This document shows positions 12,847 through 21,366 of a stretch of DNA of 31,034 nt, one piece after another. This DNA comes from JAEUNX01 sp034004685. GTDB lineage: Bacteria; Pseudomonadota; Gammaproteobacteria; Burkholderiales; Rhodocyclaceae. A program made the position numbers and the translations under genes. Below the pieces are notes generated by a model, which was given only the letters and a program-made list of their open reading frames with translations, did not search any database and was not told the DNA's origin. Within the stretch, counting starts at the first letter, position 1; each line of letters starts with the position of its first letter. The stretch is taken from contig JAVEWG010000041.1 in NCBI GenBank assembly GCA_034004685.1, forward strand, positions 1 to 31,034. The letters are read 5' to 3'.

Positions 12847-15588
12847 ATGGGTATGCCGATGCCGACTCTGCTGCTGGTGGATGGTTCCAGCTATCTCTAC
12901 CGTGCCTTCCACGCCCTGCCTGACCTGCGCAACTCCGCCGGCGAGCCCACCGGGGCGGTGCGGGGGGTGCTGTCCATGCTACGTCGGCTGGAAAGCGACT
13001 ACAAGGCAGAGTACCGGGCCTGCGTCTTCGATGCCAAGGGCAAGACCTTCCGGGATGATCTCTACCCGGACTACAAGTCCCACCGCCCCCCCATGCCGGA
13101 GGATCTGCGGGCCCAGATCGAGCCCCTGCACCAGGCGGTGCGGGCCGAGGGCTGGCCCCTGCTGTCCATTGAAGGGGTCGAAGCCGACGACGTGATCGGC
13201 ACCCTCACCCGCCAGGCCGTGGAGGCGGGCTGGGAGGTGGTGATCTCCACTGGCGACAAGGACCTCACCCAGCTGGTGCAACCGGGGGTGCGCTGGGTCA
13301 ATACCATGAGCGACGAGGTGCTCGATGAGGCCGGGGTGACGGCCAAGTTTGGCGTGCCGCCGGAACTCATCGTGGATTACCTGGCCCTGGTGGGGGATGC
13401 GGTGGATAACGTCCCCGGGGTGGAAAAGTGCGGCCCCAAGACGGCGGTGAAGTGGCTCAGCGAGTTCGGCACCCTGGACCAGCTGGTGGCCCAGGCCCAC
13501 CAGGTGGGGGGCAAGGTGGGGGAAAATCTGCGCAAGCACCTGGATTTCCTGCCCCTGGGGCGCCAGCTTGTTACCGTCGTGACCGATCTGGAATTGCCCG
13601 TCAAGCCGGAGGATCTTGCCGCCCAGCCGGACGACAAGGCCGCCCTGCTGGCCCTCTACCAGCGCCTGGAGTTCAAGAGCTGGCTCAAGGAGCTGGAAAC
13701 CACCGGGGAGCGCCCCCGGGCGGCGCCCACCGTCCCCGGCGCGGCTCCCGCCGAGGATCCGCCCGCCCTCACCGGCGACCACCGGGGGGGCTACGATTGC
13801 ATCCTCACCTGGGAGGGCTTCGATGCCTGGCTGGCGAGGATTTCCGCCGCCCGCCTCACCGCCTTCGATACCGAAACCACCGGCCTGGACCCCATGACAG
13901 CCCGCCTGGTGGGGATGTCCTTCAGCGTCACCCCCGGCGAGGCGGCCTACCTGCCCCTGGCCCACCACGGCCCGGATGCGCCCGTCCAGCTGCCCCTGGA
14001 GGAAGTGCTGGGTCGGCTCCAGCCCTGGCTGGAGAGCCCGGCCCATGCCAAGGTGGGCCAGAACCTCAAGTACGACGCCCACGTGCTGGCTAACCACGGC
14101 ATCGCCCTGGCGGGTATCGCCGAGGACACCCTGCTGGAGTCCTACGTGCTGGAGTCGGACAAATCCCACGACATGGATTCCCTGGCCAGCCGCCACCTGG
14201 GGCTGAAAACCCTCGCCTACGCCGAGGTATGCGGCAAGGGGGCCAAGCAGATCGGTTTTGGCCAGGTGGCGGTGGCGCGGGCTACCGAATATGCGGCGGA
14301 AGACGCCGACATCACCCTGCGCCTGCACCAGACCCTCTCCGGCCAGCTGGCCGCCCAGCCCGGGCTGGCCCGGCTCTACCGGGAGGTGGAACTACCGGTG
14401 CTGCCGGTGTTGCTGGATATGGAGCGCACCGGGGTGTTGGTGGACGCCTTCCTGCTGGCCCAGCAGTCCGAGGAACTGGGCCGTCGCCTTCACGGCCTGG
14501 AGCAGGAGGCCCATGTTCTGGCGGGCCAGCCCTTCAACCTGGGCTCCCCCAAGCAACTCGGCGAGATCCTGTTTACCAAGCTGGGCCTGCCGGTGGTCAA
14601 AAAGACCGCCACCGGCCAGCCCTCCACCGACGAGGACGTGCTCAGCCAGCTGGCGGAGGACTACCCCCTGCCCAAGCTGTTGCTGGCGCACCGCAGCCTG
14701 GCCAAGCTGAAGAACACCTACACCGACAAGCTGCCCCAGATGGTCAATCCCGGGACCGGGCGGGTGCACACCAGCTTCTCCCAGGCGGTGGCGGTGACCG
14801 GGCGCCTGGCCAGCTCCGAGCCCAACCTGCAGAACATCCCCATCCGCACCGAGGAAGGCCGGCGCATTCGGGCCGCCTTCATCGCCCCCAGGGGCCACGC
14901 CATCGTGTCCGCCGATTACTCCCAGATCGAACTGCGGATCATGGCCCATCTCTCCAATGACGCCGGACTCCTGGGGGCCTTTGCCCGGGGGGAGGACGTG
15001 CACCGGGCCACCGCCGCGGAGATTTTCGCCGTCACCCCCCTGGAGGTCACCAGCGAGCAGCGCCGTTACGCCAAGGTGATCAACTTCGGCCTGATCTATG
15101 GCATGAGCGCCCACGGCCTGGCCAAGAACCTGGGGATCGAGCGCCAGGCGGCGGCCAATTACATCGAGCGTTACTTCGCCCGCTACCCCGGGGTGGCCGC
15201 CTACATGGAGCGCACCCGCCAGGAGGCCCGGGACCAGGGCTATGTGGAAACCGTCTTCGGCCGGCGCCTCCATCTGCCCGAGATCCGCGCCCAGCAGGCG
15301 GGCCGCCGCCAGGCAGCGGAGCGGGCCGCCATCAACGCCCCCATGCAGGGTACCGCCGCCGATCTCATCAAGAAGGCCATGGTGGCGGTGGCCCACTGGC
15401 TCAAGACCGAAAGGCTGGCCAGCCGCTTGATCCTCCAGGTTCATGACGAACTGGTGCTGGAAGTCCCGGAGGCGGAGATCCCCCTGGTGCGGGAGCAGCT
15501 GCCCCGCCTGATGGCCAGCGTGGCCAGCCTGGCGGTGCCCCTGGTGGCGGAAGTCGGCGTGGGCGCCAACTGGGACCAGGCTCACTAA
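12847..15588 (+). CDS. polA: DNA polymerase I
   Basis: Gap-filling and primer-removing polymerase of replication and repair. The 913 residues (E. coli 928) carry all three domains. The 5' nuclease domain (1-290) opens with LLLVDGSSYLYRAFHALP and holds the VEADDVIGTL and STGDKDLTQLV metal-site motifs. The 3'-5' exonuclease domain (about 310-500) keeps its acidic residues: D341 and E343 (FDTETTG), the Asp of NLKYDAHVL, and the Asp of YAAEDADITL; so proofreading looks intact, unlike in Taq-type enzymes. In the polymerase domain, motif A is SADYSQIELR (D690), the O-helix is RRYAKVINFGLIYGMS and motif C is QVHDELVLE (D867). The ATG at 12847 is followed by two more at 12853 and 12859; the exact start is uncertain. 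dgkA follows after 17 bases. Confidence 0.97.
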   Translation: MGMPMPTLLLVDGSSYLYRAFHALPDLRNSAGEPTGAVRGVLSMLRRLESDYKAEYRACVFDAKGKTFRDDLYPDYKSHRPPMPEDLRAQIEPLHQAVRAEGWPLLSIEGVEADDVIGTLTRQAVEAGWEVVISTGDKDLTQLVQPGVRWVNTMSDEVLDEAGVTAKFGVPPELIVDYLALVGDAVDNVPGVEKCGPKTAVKWLSEFGTLDQLVAQAHQVGGKVGENLRKHLDFLPLGRQLVTVVTDLELPVKPEDLAAQPDDKAALLALYQRLEFKSWLKELETTGERPRAAPTVPGAAPAEDPPALTGDHRGGYDCILTWEGFDAWLARISAARLTAFDTETTGLDPMTARLVGMSFSVTPGEAAYLPLAHHGPDAPVQLPLEEVLGRLQPWLESPAHAKVGQNLKYDAHVLANHGIALAGIAEDTLLESYVLESDKSHDMDSLASRHLGLKTLAYAEVCGKGAKQIGFGQVAVARATEYAAEDADITLRLHQTLSGQLAAQPGLARLYREVELPVLPVLLDMERTGVLVDAFLLAQQSEELGRRLHGLEQEAHVLAGQPFNLGSPKQLGEILFTKLGLPVVKKTATGQPSTDEDVLSQLAEDYPLPKLLLAHRSLAKLKNTYTDKLPQMVNPGTGRVHTSFSQAVAVTGRLASSEPNLQNIPIRTEEGRRIRAAFIAPRGHAIVSADYSQIELRIMAHLSNDAGLLGAFARGEDVHRATAAEIFAVTPLEVTSEQRRYAKVINFGLIYGMSAHGLAKNLGIERQAAANYIERYFARYPGVAAYMERTRQEARDQGYVETVFGRRLHLPEIRAQQAGRRQAAERAAINAPMQGTAADLIKKAMVAVAHWLKTERLASRLILQVHDELVLEVPEAEIPLVREQLPRLMASVASLAVPLVAEVGVGANWDQAH

Positions 15589-15605
15589 TCACAACACGGA
15601 AAACC

Positions 15606-16001
15606 ATGAACGCACCCCATCCCGAACCCCAGGACGCCTCCGCCTTCAAAAGCCGCGGTGGGCTCATGCGCATCTGGCGGGCCTTTACCTATTCCCTCGA
15701 CGGCTTCAAGGCTGCCCTGGTCCATGAGGCGGCCTTCCGTCAGGAGCTGGCCCTGGTGCTGGTGCTGGTGCCCCTGGCCCTGTGGCTGGGGGACGACATC
15801 CTGGAGCGGGTGCTGCTGGTGGGTAGCTTGCTCCAGGTGCTGATCGTGGAGATCCTCAACTCCGCCGTGGAAGCGGTGGTGGACCGGGTTTCCATGGACC
15901 GCCACGATCTTTCCAAACGGGCCAAGGACCTGGGCAGCGCGGCGGTGATGCTGTCCCTGGCCCTGGCCGCCTGGGTGTGGGCGGGGCTGCTGCTGTTCTA
16001 A
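15606..16001 (+). CDS. dgkA: Diacylglycerol kinase DgkA
   Basis: A small inner-membrane kinase that phosphorylates diacylglycerol, recycling the lipid released when phosphoglycerol or phosphoethanolamine head groups are transferred to periplasmic glucans. The 131 residues comprise an amphipathic N-terminal part with the RIWRAFTYSLDGFKAALVHEAAFRQE stretch shared by the family, three membrane helices (about 47-64, 68-88 and 108-130), and the catalytic signature EILNSAVEAVVDR with the closing AKDLGSAAVML. Length is close to E. coli DgkA (122) with a slightly longer N-terminus. It is the second gene after polA. The OpgB-like enzyme at 17503-19107, which would release diacylglycerol, makes a functional partner within the same window. 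Confidence 0.95.
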   Translation: MNAPHPEPQDASAFKSRGGLMRIWRAFTYSLDGFKAALVHEAAFRQELALVLVLVPLALWLGDDILERVLLVGSLLQVLIVEILNSAVEAVVDRVSMDRHDLSKRAKDLGSAAVMLSLALAAWVWAGLLLF

Positions 16002-16013
16002 AGGCTCTCGCGC

Positions 16014-16649
16014 TTACTCGATGAACTGAGTGACCGCCCGCTGCCAGGCGGGGCGGGCCCGCAGGCGTCGGAGGTAGGCGCGGACAGCCGGAAAGTCGTC
16101 CAGGCTGGCTTGCAGTTTCACGCCGGGAAAGAGTTCCACCTCGATCATGCTCAAGGGAAAGGACACCATGATGTCCGCCGCCGTGAAGGCGTCCCCGGCC
16201 ACATAGTCCTGCTTTCCCAGAACCTCTTCCAGGTGGCCCAGGAGGGTCTGGTAGTCGTGCCGCAGGAAGGCTTCCAGCGGAGCGGAGCGGTTGTTCATCG
16301 CCAGGGTCAGCAGGTCTGTCAGGGGCGCCACCATGAGGGTGGATTCGGCGGCGTGCATCCAGTGCAGATAGCGGGGCCGGGCCGGATCGCCAACGGCCGG
16401 CTGCAGGCGGCCCTGGCCGTATTTTTCCAGCAGGTATTCCACGATCGCCCCGGATTCGGCCAGCTTGACCTCGCCGTCTTCGATGGCGGGGGCCTTGCCC
16501 AGGGGATTGATGGCTTTCAGGCTGGCCGGCGCCCGCTTGGAGGGGACCTCCCGCTTGTGATGGACGATGCGGTAGGGCAGGCCGAGTTCTTCGGCGAGCC
16601 ACACGATGCGTTCGGAGCGGGAACGGTTGAGATGGTGGATGACGAGCAT
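16014..16649 (-). CDS. Glutathione S-transferase
   Basis: A 211-residue cytosolic GST. The N-terminal thioredoxin-like domain (1-78) holds a likely catalytic Ser in the first turn (HHLNRSRSERIVWLAEELGLP), the cis-Pro motif INPLGKAPAI and the glutathione-binding ESGAIVEYLLEKYG. The helical C-terminal domain includes the N-capping box motif of the fold (DAFTAADIMVSFPL). It conjugates or reduces with glutathione; the substrate is unknown, and the first-turn sequence suggests a Ser-type rather than Tyr- or Cys-type enzyme. GGAGG precedes the ATG at 16649. The gene converges with dgkA (12 bases apart). The 265-bp region upstream (16650-16914) contains an inverted-repeat element but no gene. Confidence 0.93.
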   Translation of the reverse strand: MLVIHHLNRSRSERIVWLAEELGLPYRIVHHKREVPSKRAPASLKAINPLGKAPAIEDGEVKLAESGAIVEYLLEKYGQGRLQPAVGDPARPRYLHWMHAAESTLMVAPLTDLLTLAMNNRSAPLEAFLRHDYQTLLGHLEEVLGKQDYVAGDAFTAADIMVSFPLSMIEVELFPGVKLQASLDDFPAVRAYLRRLRARPAWQRAVTQFIE

Positions 16650-16795
16650 GGGGGTGATGCCTCCTGTTGGGTTGGGGGCGGGGATGACCAGGTTTGTAGC
16701 CGGGGCGGCAGGGGAGCGCCCCGAATATGCCCCGTTGTAGTGCTACAAACTCGGTAGGGATTGTGTTTGCCAAGTGTATCCGGGAGGTGTTGGCA

Positions 16796-16861
16796 GGATG
16801 AATCCCGCCCTACGAACCCGGGCAGGAGATCCTTAGATTTGCCGTAGGGCCGGATTCATCC
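16796..16861. repeat. Intergenic inverted-repeat element
   Basis: Two 19-bp arms face each other, GGATGAATCCCGCCCTACG (16796-16814) and CGTAGGGCCGGATTCATCC (16843-16861), identical in inverted sense except for one base and separated by 28 bases. The words GATGAATCC and GTAGGGC are typical of dispersed intergenic repeats. It lies after the end of the cytochrome c gene and may form a large hairpin that ends that transcript, or may be a remnant of a small non-autonomous element. Confidence 0.75.
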
Positions 16862-16914
16862 GGCCTGCTTGAATCGAGCACATCGGTGGCTTCTCCCGGG
16901 AAGGGCTGCTGACC

Positions 16915-17376
16915 CTAAGGCAAGGCCGGCGGCGCGTCGTTCAGGGTTCGCAGGTAGGCGATCACGTTGGCCCGGGCGGTGGCGTCGGCAATGCCGGTGA
17001 AATTCATCTCCCGGCCGGGCACCGCCGCTGCCGTGTCCTTGAGATAGGCGTTGAGGGTGGCATAGGTCCACGGGCGGCGGACCTGTTTCATGGCGTCTGA
17101 ATAGGCGAAGCCTTCCCGGCTAGCGGCCATGCGACCGACCACGTTCCACAGGTGGGGGCCCTTGAAGTTGCCCCCCTCCCGGTTGCCGTCATGGCACTGG
17201 GAGCATTTGCGCTCGAAATAGGCGGCGCCGGCCCCCACGTCGGCATTGCGGAGGAGGGCGGCGAAGGCGGGATCAAGGGCGGGTAGTTCGTCCTTGAGGG
17301 GGGCGGACCGGGCCCCGAGGCTGAAGGTCATGGCCGCTAGGGCGAGCCCGGCGAGGCGGTGGATAGGCTGACGCAT
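16915..17376 (-). CDS. Periplasmic class I cytochrome c
   Basis: A secreted monohaem cytochrome c of 153 residues. The signal peptide (1-25, hydrophobic LAGLALAAMTFSLGARS) is followed by a short linker and a single haem-binding CSQCH (58-62). The sequence after it, with GPHLWNVVGR (73-82), GFAYSDAM (89-96), WTYATLNAYLKD (103-114) and a Met ligand at 124 in VPGREMNF, is that of the mitochondrial-like cytochrome c2 group. It would shuttle electrons in the periplasm, for example between the bc1 complex and an oxidase or reductase. GGGAGG precedes the ATG at 17376, which is preferred over an in-frame ATG nine codons upstream. The OpgB-like gene lies upstream on the same strand, 126 bases away. 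Confidence 0.93.
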   Translation of the reverse strand: MRQPIHRLAGLALAAMTFSLGARSAPLKDELPALDPAFAALLRNADVGAGAAYFERKCSQCHDGNREGGNFKGPHLWNVVGRMAASREGFAYSDAMKQVRRPWTYATLNAYLKDTAAAVPGREMNFTGIADATARANVIAYLRTLNDAPPALP

Positions 17377-17502
17377 GGGGTGGTCCTCCCAGGGTGGAGA
17401 CAAACAAGCGACGGGCCATCTCGGGCGGGGCCCGGTTTCCGGAAAATTCCTGGATTTGAAAGGGCGGCCGGAAAAGAGTTCTACCCCGACCGGGGACGGG
17501 GT

Positions 17503-19107
17503 TCAGTTGAGGGCCGAAGTCCGGGTGGAGAGGGGCGCCGGCGCCGGGCTGGGTTCGGTGGGGGCGGCCACTTCCGCCGGGGGCTGGGGCTGATCCCACA
17601 GGTCCCGGTAGGCCTGGCTGTAGTTCATGAGCTGGGCGTTCATGGTGGCCAGGCGGTCGGCGGGGCGGGGCGCCGTGGCCGGTCCCAGGGCGGTGTAGCC
17701 CAGGCCGGCCCGCTCCCCTTCCACCGTGAAGCCCATCAGTTCCAGGATGGTGGGGAGCATGTCGAAGTGGGTGACTTGCTCGGTGTTCTTGGTGAGCTTG
17801 CGGTGACCGGTCATCAGCAGGTTGAACACCGTGCGATGGGGGTTGCTGGTGAGCTTGTCGTAGGCGGTGTTGCCCATGGCCAGGTGATCTCCCTGGACCA
17901 CCACCGCCACCTTGTCCATCCAGCCGTTTTTCTCGATGTGCTCGATGAACTCCGCAACCTGGTTGGCGGTGCATTCCACGATGCCCTCGAAGTCACTGTA
18001 GCCGTCCCGCCGGCAGCGGGTGGAGAGCTGGCCGTAGGGGTGGTGGGTGTCGATGGTGAGGAGGGTCAGGTTGAAGGGCTTGCCGGCCTTCATGAGCATG
18101 GCCAACTCTCCCCGGGCGCGGCGGAACAGGTCGTCGTCATAGAGGCCCCAGCCGCTCATGGTTTCCTGCTTTTCCCCCAGGCCGATCCATTCTTCCCGCC
18201 CCACCACCTTCTTGTAGTGGTGGTCGGAGAGGAACTTGCCCACCCCGGCGAATTCCAGGCTGGAGCCGTTGAGGAAGGTGTTGCTGTAGCCCTGGCGGGC
18301 CAGGATGTCGCCGAGGCAGGTGGCCCGGGGCAGGAAGCGGGCCACCTTCTCCCCTTGCTCGTTGCCGCTGAACATGGCCAGGGACTTCAAGGGCATGCCG
18401 CATTGGGAAGAGACGATGCCGGCAATGGTGAAGTGGGCGCCGGGCATCTGCTGGTAGTCCTCGAAGGACACCGCCCCCCGGTCCTTGAGGGCGTTGAGGC
18501 GGGCCAGCAGGTCATGGCCGAAGAGATTGGGGTCGGAGTAGGTGTTCTCCAGGCTCTCCACATAGATCAGCACCAGGTTCCTGGGTTTTTCCTTGCCCTT
18601 GCTGGTCGCCAGGCGAGGGGCCACGTAGGAGCCGGAAAAGTAGTCCGGCCCGAAGTACTGGCGCACGTAGCTCACCAGGGAAAAGCTGTCGATGAAGTAG
18701 ATCGCCCCGGCCAGGGCCACCAGCCAGGGCAGGCGCCGATGGAATACCCGGTGTCCCAAGGCCACCGCCAGATGGCCGGCCCGGCCGAGCCCGTTCCAGG
18801 CTGCTCCCAGGGCCGCGCCGATCCGCGCCCAGGTGGCGCTGACCCCATGGACCCGGCTGTAGCCGATGAATGCGTCCACCCCCCACAGGCCCAGACCCAT
18901 GCCCATGGGTAGCACCAGCGCCCGGCGGACGAAGCGCCAGAACAGTTCCGGATCGCTGTTGAGCAGCCCCGAAGCGCCGAAGGACAGGTGGTAGAGCACT
19001 TGGTCCACCGTGACCGAGCCGAATTCGTCCGTCAGCCAGTCCGACACCCCATAGAGCAGGCAGCCCAGGAGATAGGCGAGGGGCTTGGCGACAGATCGGA
19101 GACGCAT
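17503..19107 (-). CDS. OpgB/MdoB-like membrane phosphoglycerol transferase
   Basis: An inner-membrane enzyme with a periplasmic alkaline-phosphatase/sulfatase fold that probably moves phosphoglycerol from phosphatidylglycerol to periplasmic glucans. The 534 residues start with about three membrane helices (10-25, 62-85 and 127-147), then the catalytic domain from 175. Metal and catalytic residues of the LtaS/OpgB group are visible: E184 (IYVESLENTY), nucleophile T227 (HFTIAGIVSSQCG), DTHHP (353-357) and D407-H408 (QGDHLAMGN). Surrounding motifs CLGDIL, WGLYDD and DQVLYHLSFGASG resemble E. coli MdoB more than LtaS, but the protein lacks the long C-terminal extension of MdoB (763 aa). The tail after 500 is Pro/Ala/Thr-rich. 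The substrate is inferred from similarity. The 275-bp region upstream is shared with the divergent ATP-grasp gene. Confidence 0.88.
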   Translation of the reverse strand: MRLRSVAKPLAYLLGCLLYGVSDWLTDEFGSVTVDQVLYHLSFGASGLLNSDPELFWRFVRRALVLPMGMGLGLWGVDAFIGYSRVHGVSATWARIGAALGAAWNGLGRAGHLAVALGHRVFHRRLPWLVALAGAIYFIDSFSLVSYVRQYFGPDYFSGSYVAPRLATSKGKEKPRNLVLIYVESLENTYSDPNLFGHDLLARLNALKDRGAVSFEDYQQMPGAHFTIAGIVSSQCGMPLKSLAMFSGNEQGEKVARFLPRATCLGDILARQGYSNTFLNGSSLEFAGVGKFLSDHHYKKVVGREEWIGLGEKQETMSGWGLYDDDLFRRARGELAMLMKAGKPFNLTLLTIDTHHPYGQLSTRCRRDGYSDFEGIVECTANQVAEFIEHIEKNGWMDKVAVVVQGDHLAMGNTAYDKLTSNPHRTVFNLLMTGHRKLTKNTEQVTHFDMLPTILELMGFTVEGERAGLGYTALGPATAPRPADRLATMNAQLMNYSQAYRDLWDQPQPPAEVAAPTEPSPAPAPLSTRTSALN

Positions 19108-19382
19108 GGCTGAGACCCTCCAGGAGGGAACCCGGAAATCGGGGGGTGCGCAATGTTACCGAGTTATGAAACCTGCAGGAATTTCTGATGAATTCTTCGG
19201 GACGGAAAGTTGTTTCAGGCTGCAAATGGGCATGCTGGCGTTTTTCCGGGCAAACGAGGCTGGGTCGGGAAATTGGACATGATCGGTCGATTCCGCTAGA
19301 AGCAGGTTGCGGAAAAAAGTTGATGGCCGATCGGCGTTTCTCGGCGGCGGATCAAAGATCCTGAAATTTGCGGTGGCATCCC

Positions 19383-21362
19383 ATGAATCAAAAGACGAAT
19401 ACCCCGAGTCCCCTTCCTGCAGGCAAGCAGTCGCGGCAGCTGCGTTTGGTGAATGTCTTGGAAGGTTGTGCCTACGGCATCAGGCAGCCGGTGCTGGTGG
19501 CGCTCCACCGTGGGTCAAACAGGTCCCGGCCGGATTGGGTGTCAATCGATCAATCTATCGGGCAGATCGCCCAGGCTCCGTGGCAGCCGGGGGCCGGGGA
19601 GGAGGGGTGGGTGGATGGGCTTGCCGGCCGGATCGCCCATCTGGCCATCGACGGAATGGTCCAGGCGGGCCTGCCGGTCTTCGGCAAGGGGCGGCTGCTG
19701 GGGGTGCGCGGGCAGGGAGCGGATACCTGGGAATGCCTGTTGGCCCTGCCCTATGCGCCAGACCTCGCGAAACCCTGTTTTGAAGCCCTGGCCTGGGCTA
19801 CGCGGTGCGTCTGGACCCTGATTGACCGGGGGTGTTCCCCGGAAACCCAGGGCTTGGTCCTGGCCCAGCAGGCAGCGTTGATCAAGGAGTTGGGCACGAA
19901 ACGGCAAAAAGGTACCAATACCTTGCGATTCCTGGGGGCGGCCCACGAGGCGGGCATTCCCTGGAACCCCGTCGCGAATTTGTACCACCAGTACGGGTGG
20001 GGCGCCCGCCAGGTCTGGGCCAACAGCAGCATTCTCGATACCACCTCCGGGTTGGCGGTGACCCTCGCCCGGAACAAGCAGGCCTGCGCCCTGGTTTTGC
20101 GGCGGGCCGGGCTGCCCGTTCCGGATCATGGGTTGGCGAAAAATCTGGAAGAGGCCCGGGGAATCGCCGAGCGCCTCGGCTATCCGGTGGTGATCAAGCC
20201 CGTGAATCTGGATGGAGGGGTGGGGGTGGCCGCCGGATTGCAGAACGTGGAGCAGCTGGAGCAGGCATGGGCCAAGACCATCCTCCACAGCAACTCCATT
20301 CTCGTGGAGAAGCACCAGCCGGGGGAGGATTACCGCCTGATTGTCTTCAATGGTCGACTGGTGTGGGCAGTCGGACGGCAGCCCGCCGGCGTGACGGGCG
20401 ATGGGGGCCTGTCGATTGCCGAGCTGGTCGCCCGAGCCAACCTGGACCCCCGGCGTGGCTATCATGCCACGGCCACCTTGCGCCCTCTGAGTCTGGACGA
20501 GGAGGCCTTGGACCTGCTTGCCGAGGACGGGTATTCAGCGGCCACGGTTTTGCCGGCAGGACAGTTCGCACGCTTGCGGCGGGCCTCCAATCTTTCCTCG
20601 GGCGGGCTACCCGTGGTTGTGACCGATCAGGTCCACCCGGACAACCGCAGTCTGGTGGAGCGCGCCGCCAGTCTGCTCCGCCTGGATCTGGCGGGGGTGG
20701 ATTTGATCGTTCCGGATATCACTGTCTCCTGGCGAAACAGCGGCGGAGGGATCATCGAGGTGAACGCCCAGCCCCAGCTTGTTGCCGCATCTCAATCCCA
20801 CCTCTACAGAACGATCCTGGAGGCGCGGGTGACCGGCCGGGGCCGCATTCCCGTCGTGGCGTTCGTGGGGCGCGACGCCCTGGCCATCGCCGAGGGCGTC
20901 CTGCAGGGGCTGGGGGATCTTCGACCGGTTACCGGTCTGGCTTCCCGCAAGGGTTTGTGGCTGGGCGAGGAATTCGTGGGGCGGGCGGGCCTGTCGCCCT
21001 TTGCAGCGGGCAGGGGGATGTTGTTGCAGCGTGAAACCGAGGCCCTGCTGATCGTGGTCGATGACGATTCGTTACTCCGGACCGGGCTGCCATGCGATGC
21101 TTATGACGCATTGGTGGTAGCCCATCCGCACGAAGGCCCCGAAGCCAACGTGGCATGGCTTCCCCGTAGCCTGGAGATGATTCTGGATAATTGTGTCGGG
21201 GATGTAGTCCTGAGCAACCAAGGTTTGGCGCATGCCCTTCAGAAGATGGGTGTGAGGTTCCCGAAAACCCTTCGGGTGATGCCGAATGCTGAAGAAATGA
21301 TGGGGCTGGTGGCGCGGCAGGTGGCCGATCTGGCAGCAGCTTTGACCAAGAGGAACGGATGA
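19383..21362 (+). CDS. Cyanophycin-synthetase-like ATP-grasp protein with degenerate Mur domain
   Basis: A 659-residue protein. The N-terminal part (1-165) is only loosely like the CphA N-domain. Residues 170-485 match the CphA ATP-grasp domain well: KGTNTLRFLGAAHEAGIP, DTTSGLAVTLARNKQ (219-233, K232), VVIKPVNLDGGVGV (269-282, K272), VEKHQPGEDYRLIVFNGRLV (308-327), RASNLSSGG, VTDQVHPDN, and the metal site VDLIVPDI plus IIEVNAQPQ (D440, D445, E459, N461). A Mur-ligase-like segment (488-590) keeps the CphA layout but has no P-loop: where TGTNGKTT is expected it reads FVGRDALA. The final Mur subdomain is missing; CphA proteins are about 870 aa. It is thus expected to form amide bonds through the ATP-grasp site only. 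ATG 19383 is preferred to the TTG at 19368 (GGTGG upstream). A possible promoter (TTGGAC-18-TAGAAG) lies at 19273-19302. The next gene starts four bases after its stop. The true substrates are unknown. Confidence 0.85.
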   Translation: MNQKTNTPSPLPAGKQSRQLRLVNVLEGCAYGIRQPVLVALHRGSNRSRPDWVSIDQSIGQIAQAPWQPGAGEEGWVDGLAGRIAHLAIDGMVQAGLPVFGKGRLLGVRGQGADTWECLLALPYAPDLAKPCFEALAWATRCVWTLIDRGCSPETQGLVLAQQAALIKELGTKRQKGTNTLRFLGAAHEAGIPWNPVANLYHQYGWGARQVWANSSILDTTSGLAVTLARNKQACALVLRRAGLPVPDHGLAKNLEEARGIAERLGYPVVIKPVNLDGGVGVAAGLQNVEQLEQAWAKTILHSNSILVEKHQPGEDYRLIVFNGRLVWAVGRQPAGVTGDGGLSIAELVARANLDPRRGYHATATLRPLSLDEEALDLLAEDGYSAATVLPAGQFARLRRASNLSSGGLPVVVTDQVHPDNRSLVERAASLLRLDLAGVDLIVPDITVSWRNSGGGIIEVNAQPQLVAASQSHLYRTILEARVTGRGRIPVVAFVGRDALAIAEGVLQGLGDLRPVTGLASRKGLWLGEEFVGRAGLSPFAAGRGMLLQRETEALLIVVDDDSLLRTGLPCDAYDALVVAHPHEGPEANVAWLPRSLEMILDNCVGDVVLSNQGLAHALQKMGVRFPKTLRVMPNAEEMMGLVARQVADLAAALTKRNG

Positions 21363-21366
21363 CGCC

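Noticed and set aside
12979..14328. 449-codon minus-strand frame within polA
   Set aside because: polA is complete on the plus strand with all motifs; the antisense frame is a GC shadow.
17359..18912. 517-codon plus-strand open frame across the OpgB-like gene
   Set aside because: It lies antisense to a gene with intact catalytic motifs; composition is low-complexity Gly/Val/His/Gln and no ribosome site is seen.
19383..21362. Complete cyanophycin synthetase (cphA)
   Set aside because: The Mur-type P-loop is missing, the protein is about 200 residues short, and no cyanophycinase gene is present.
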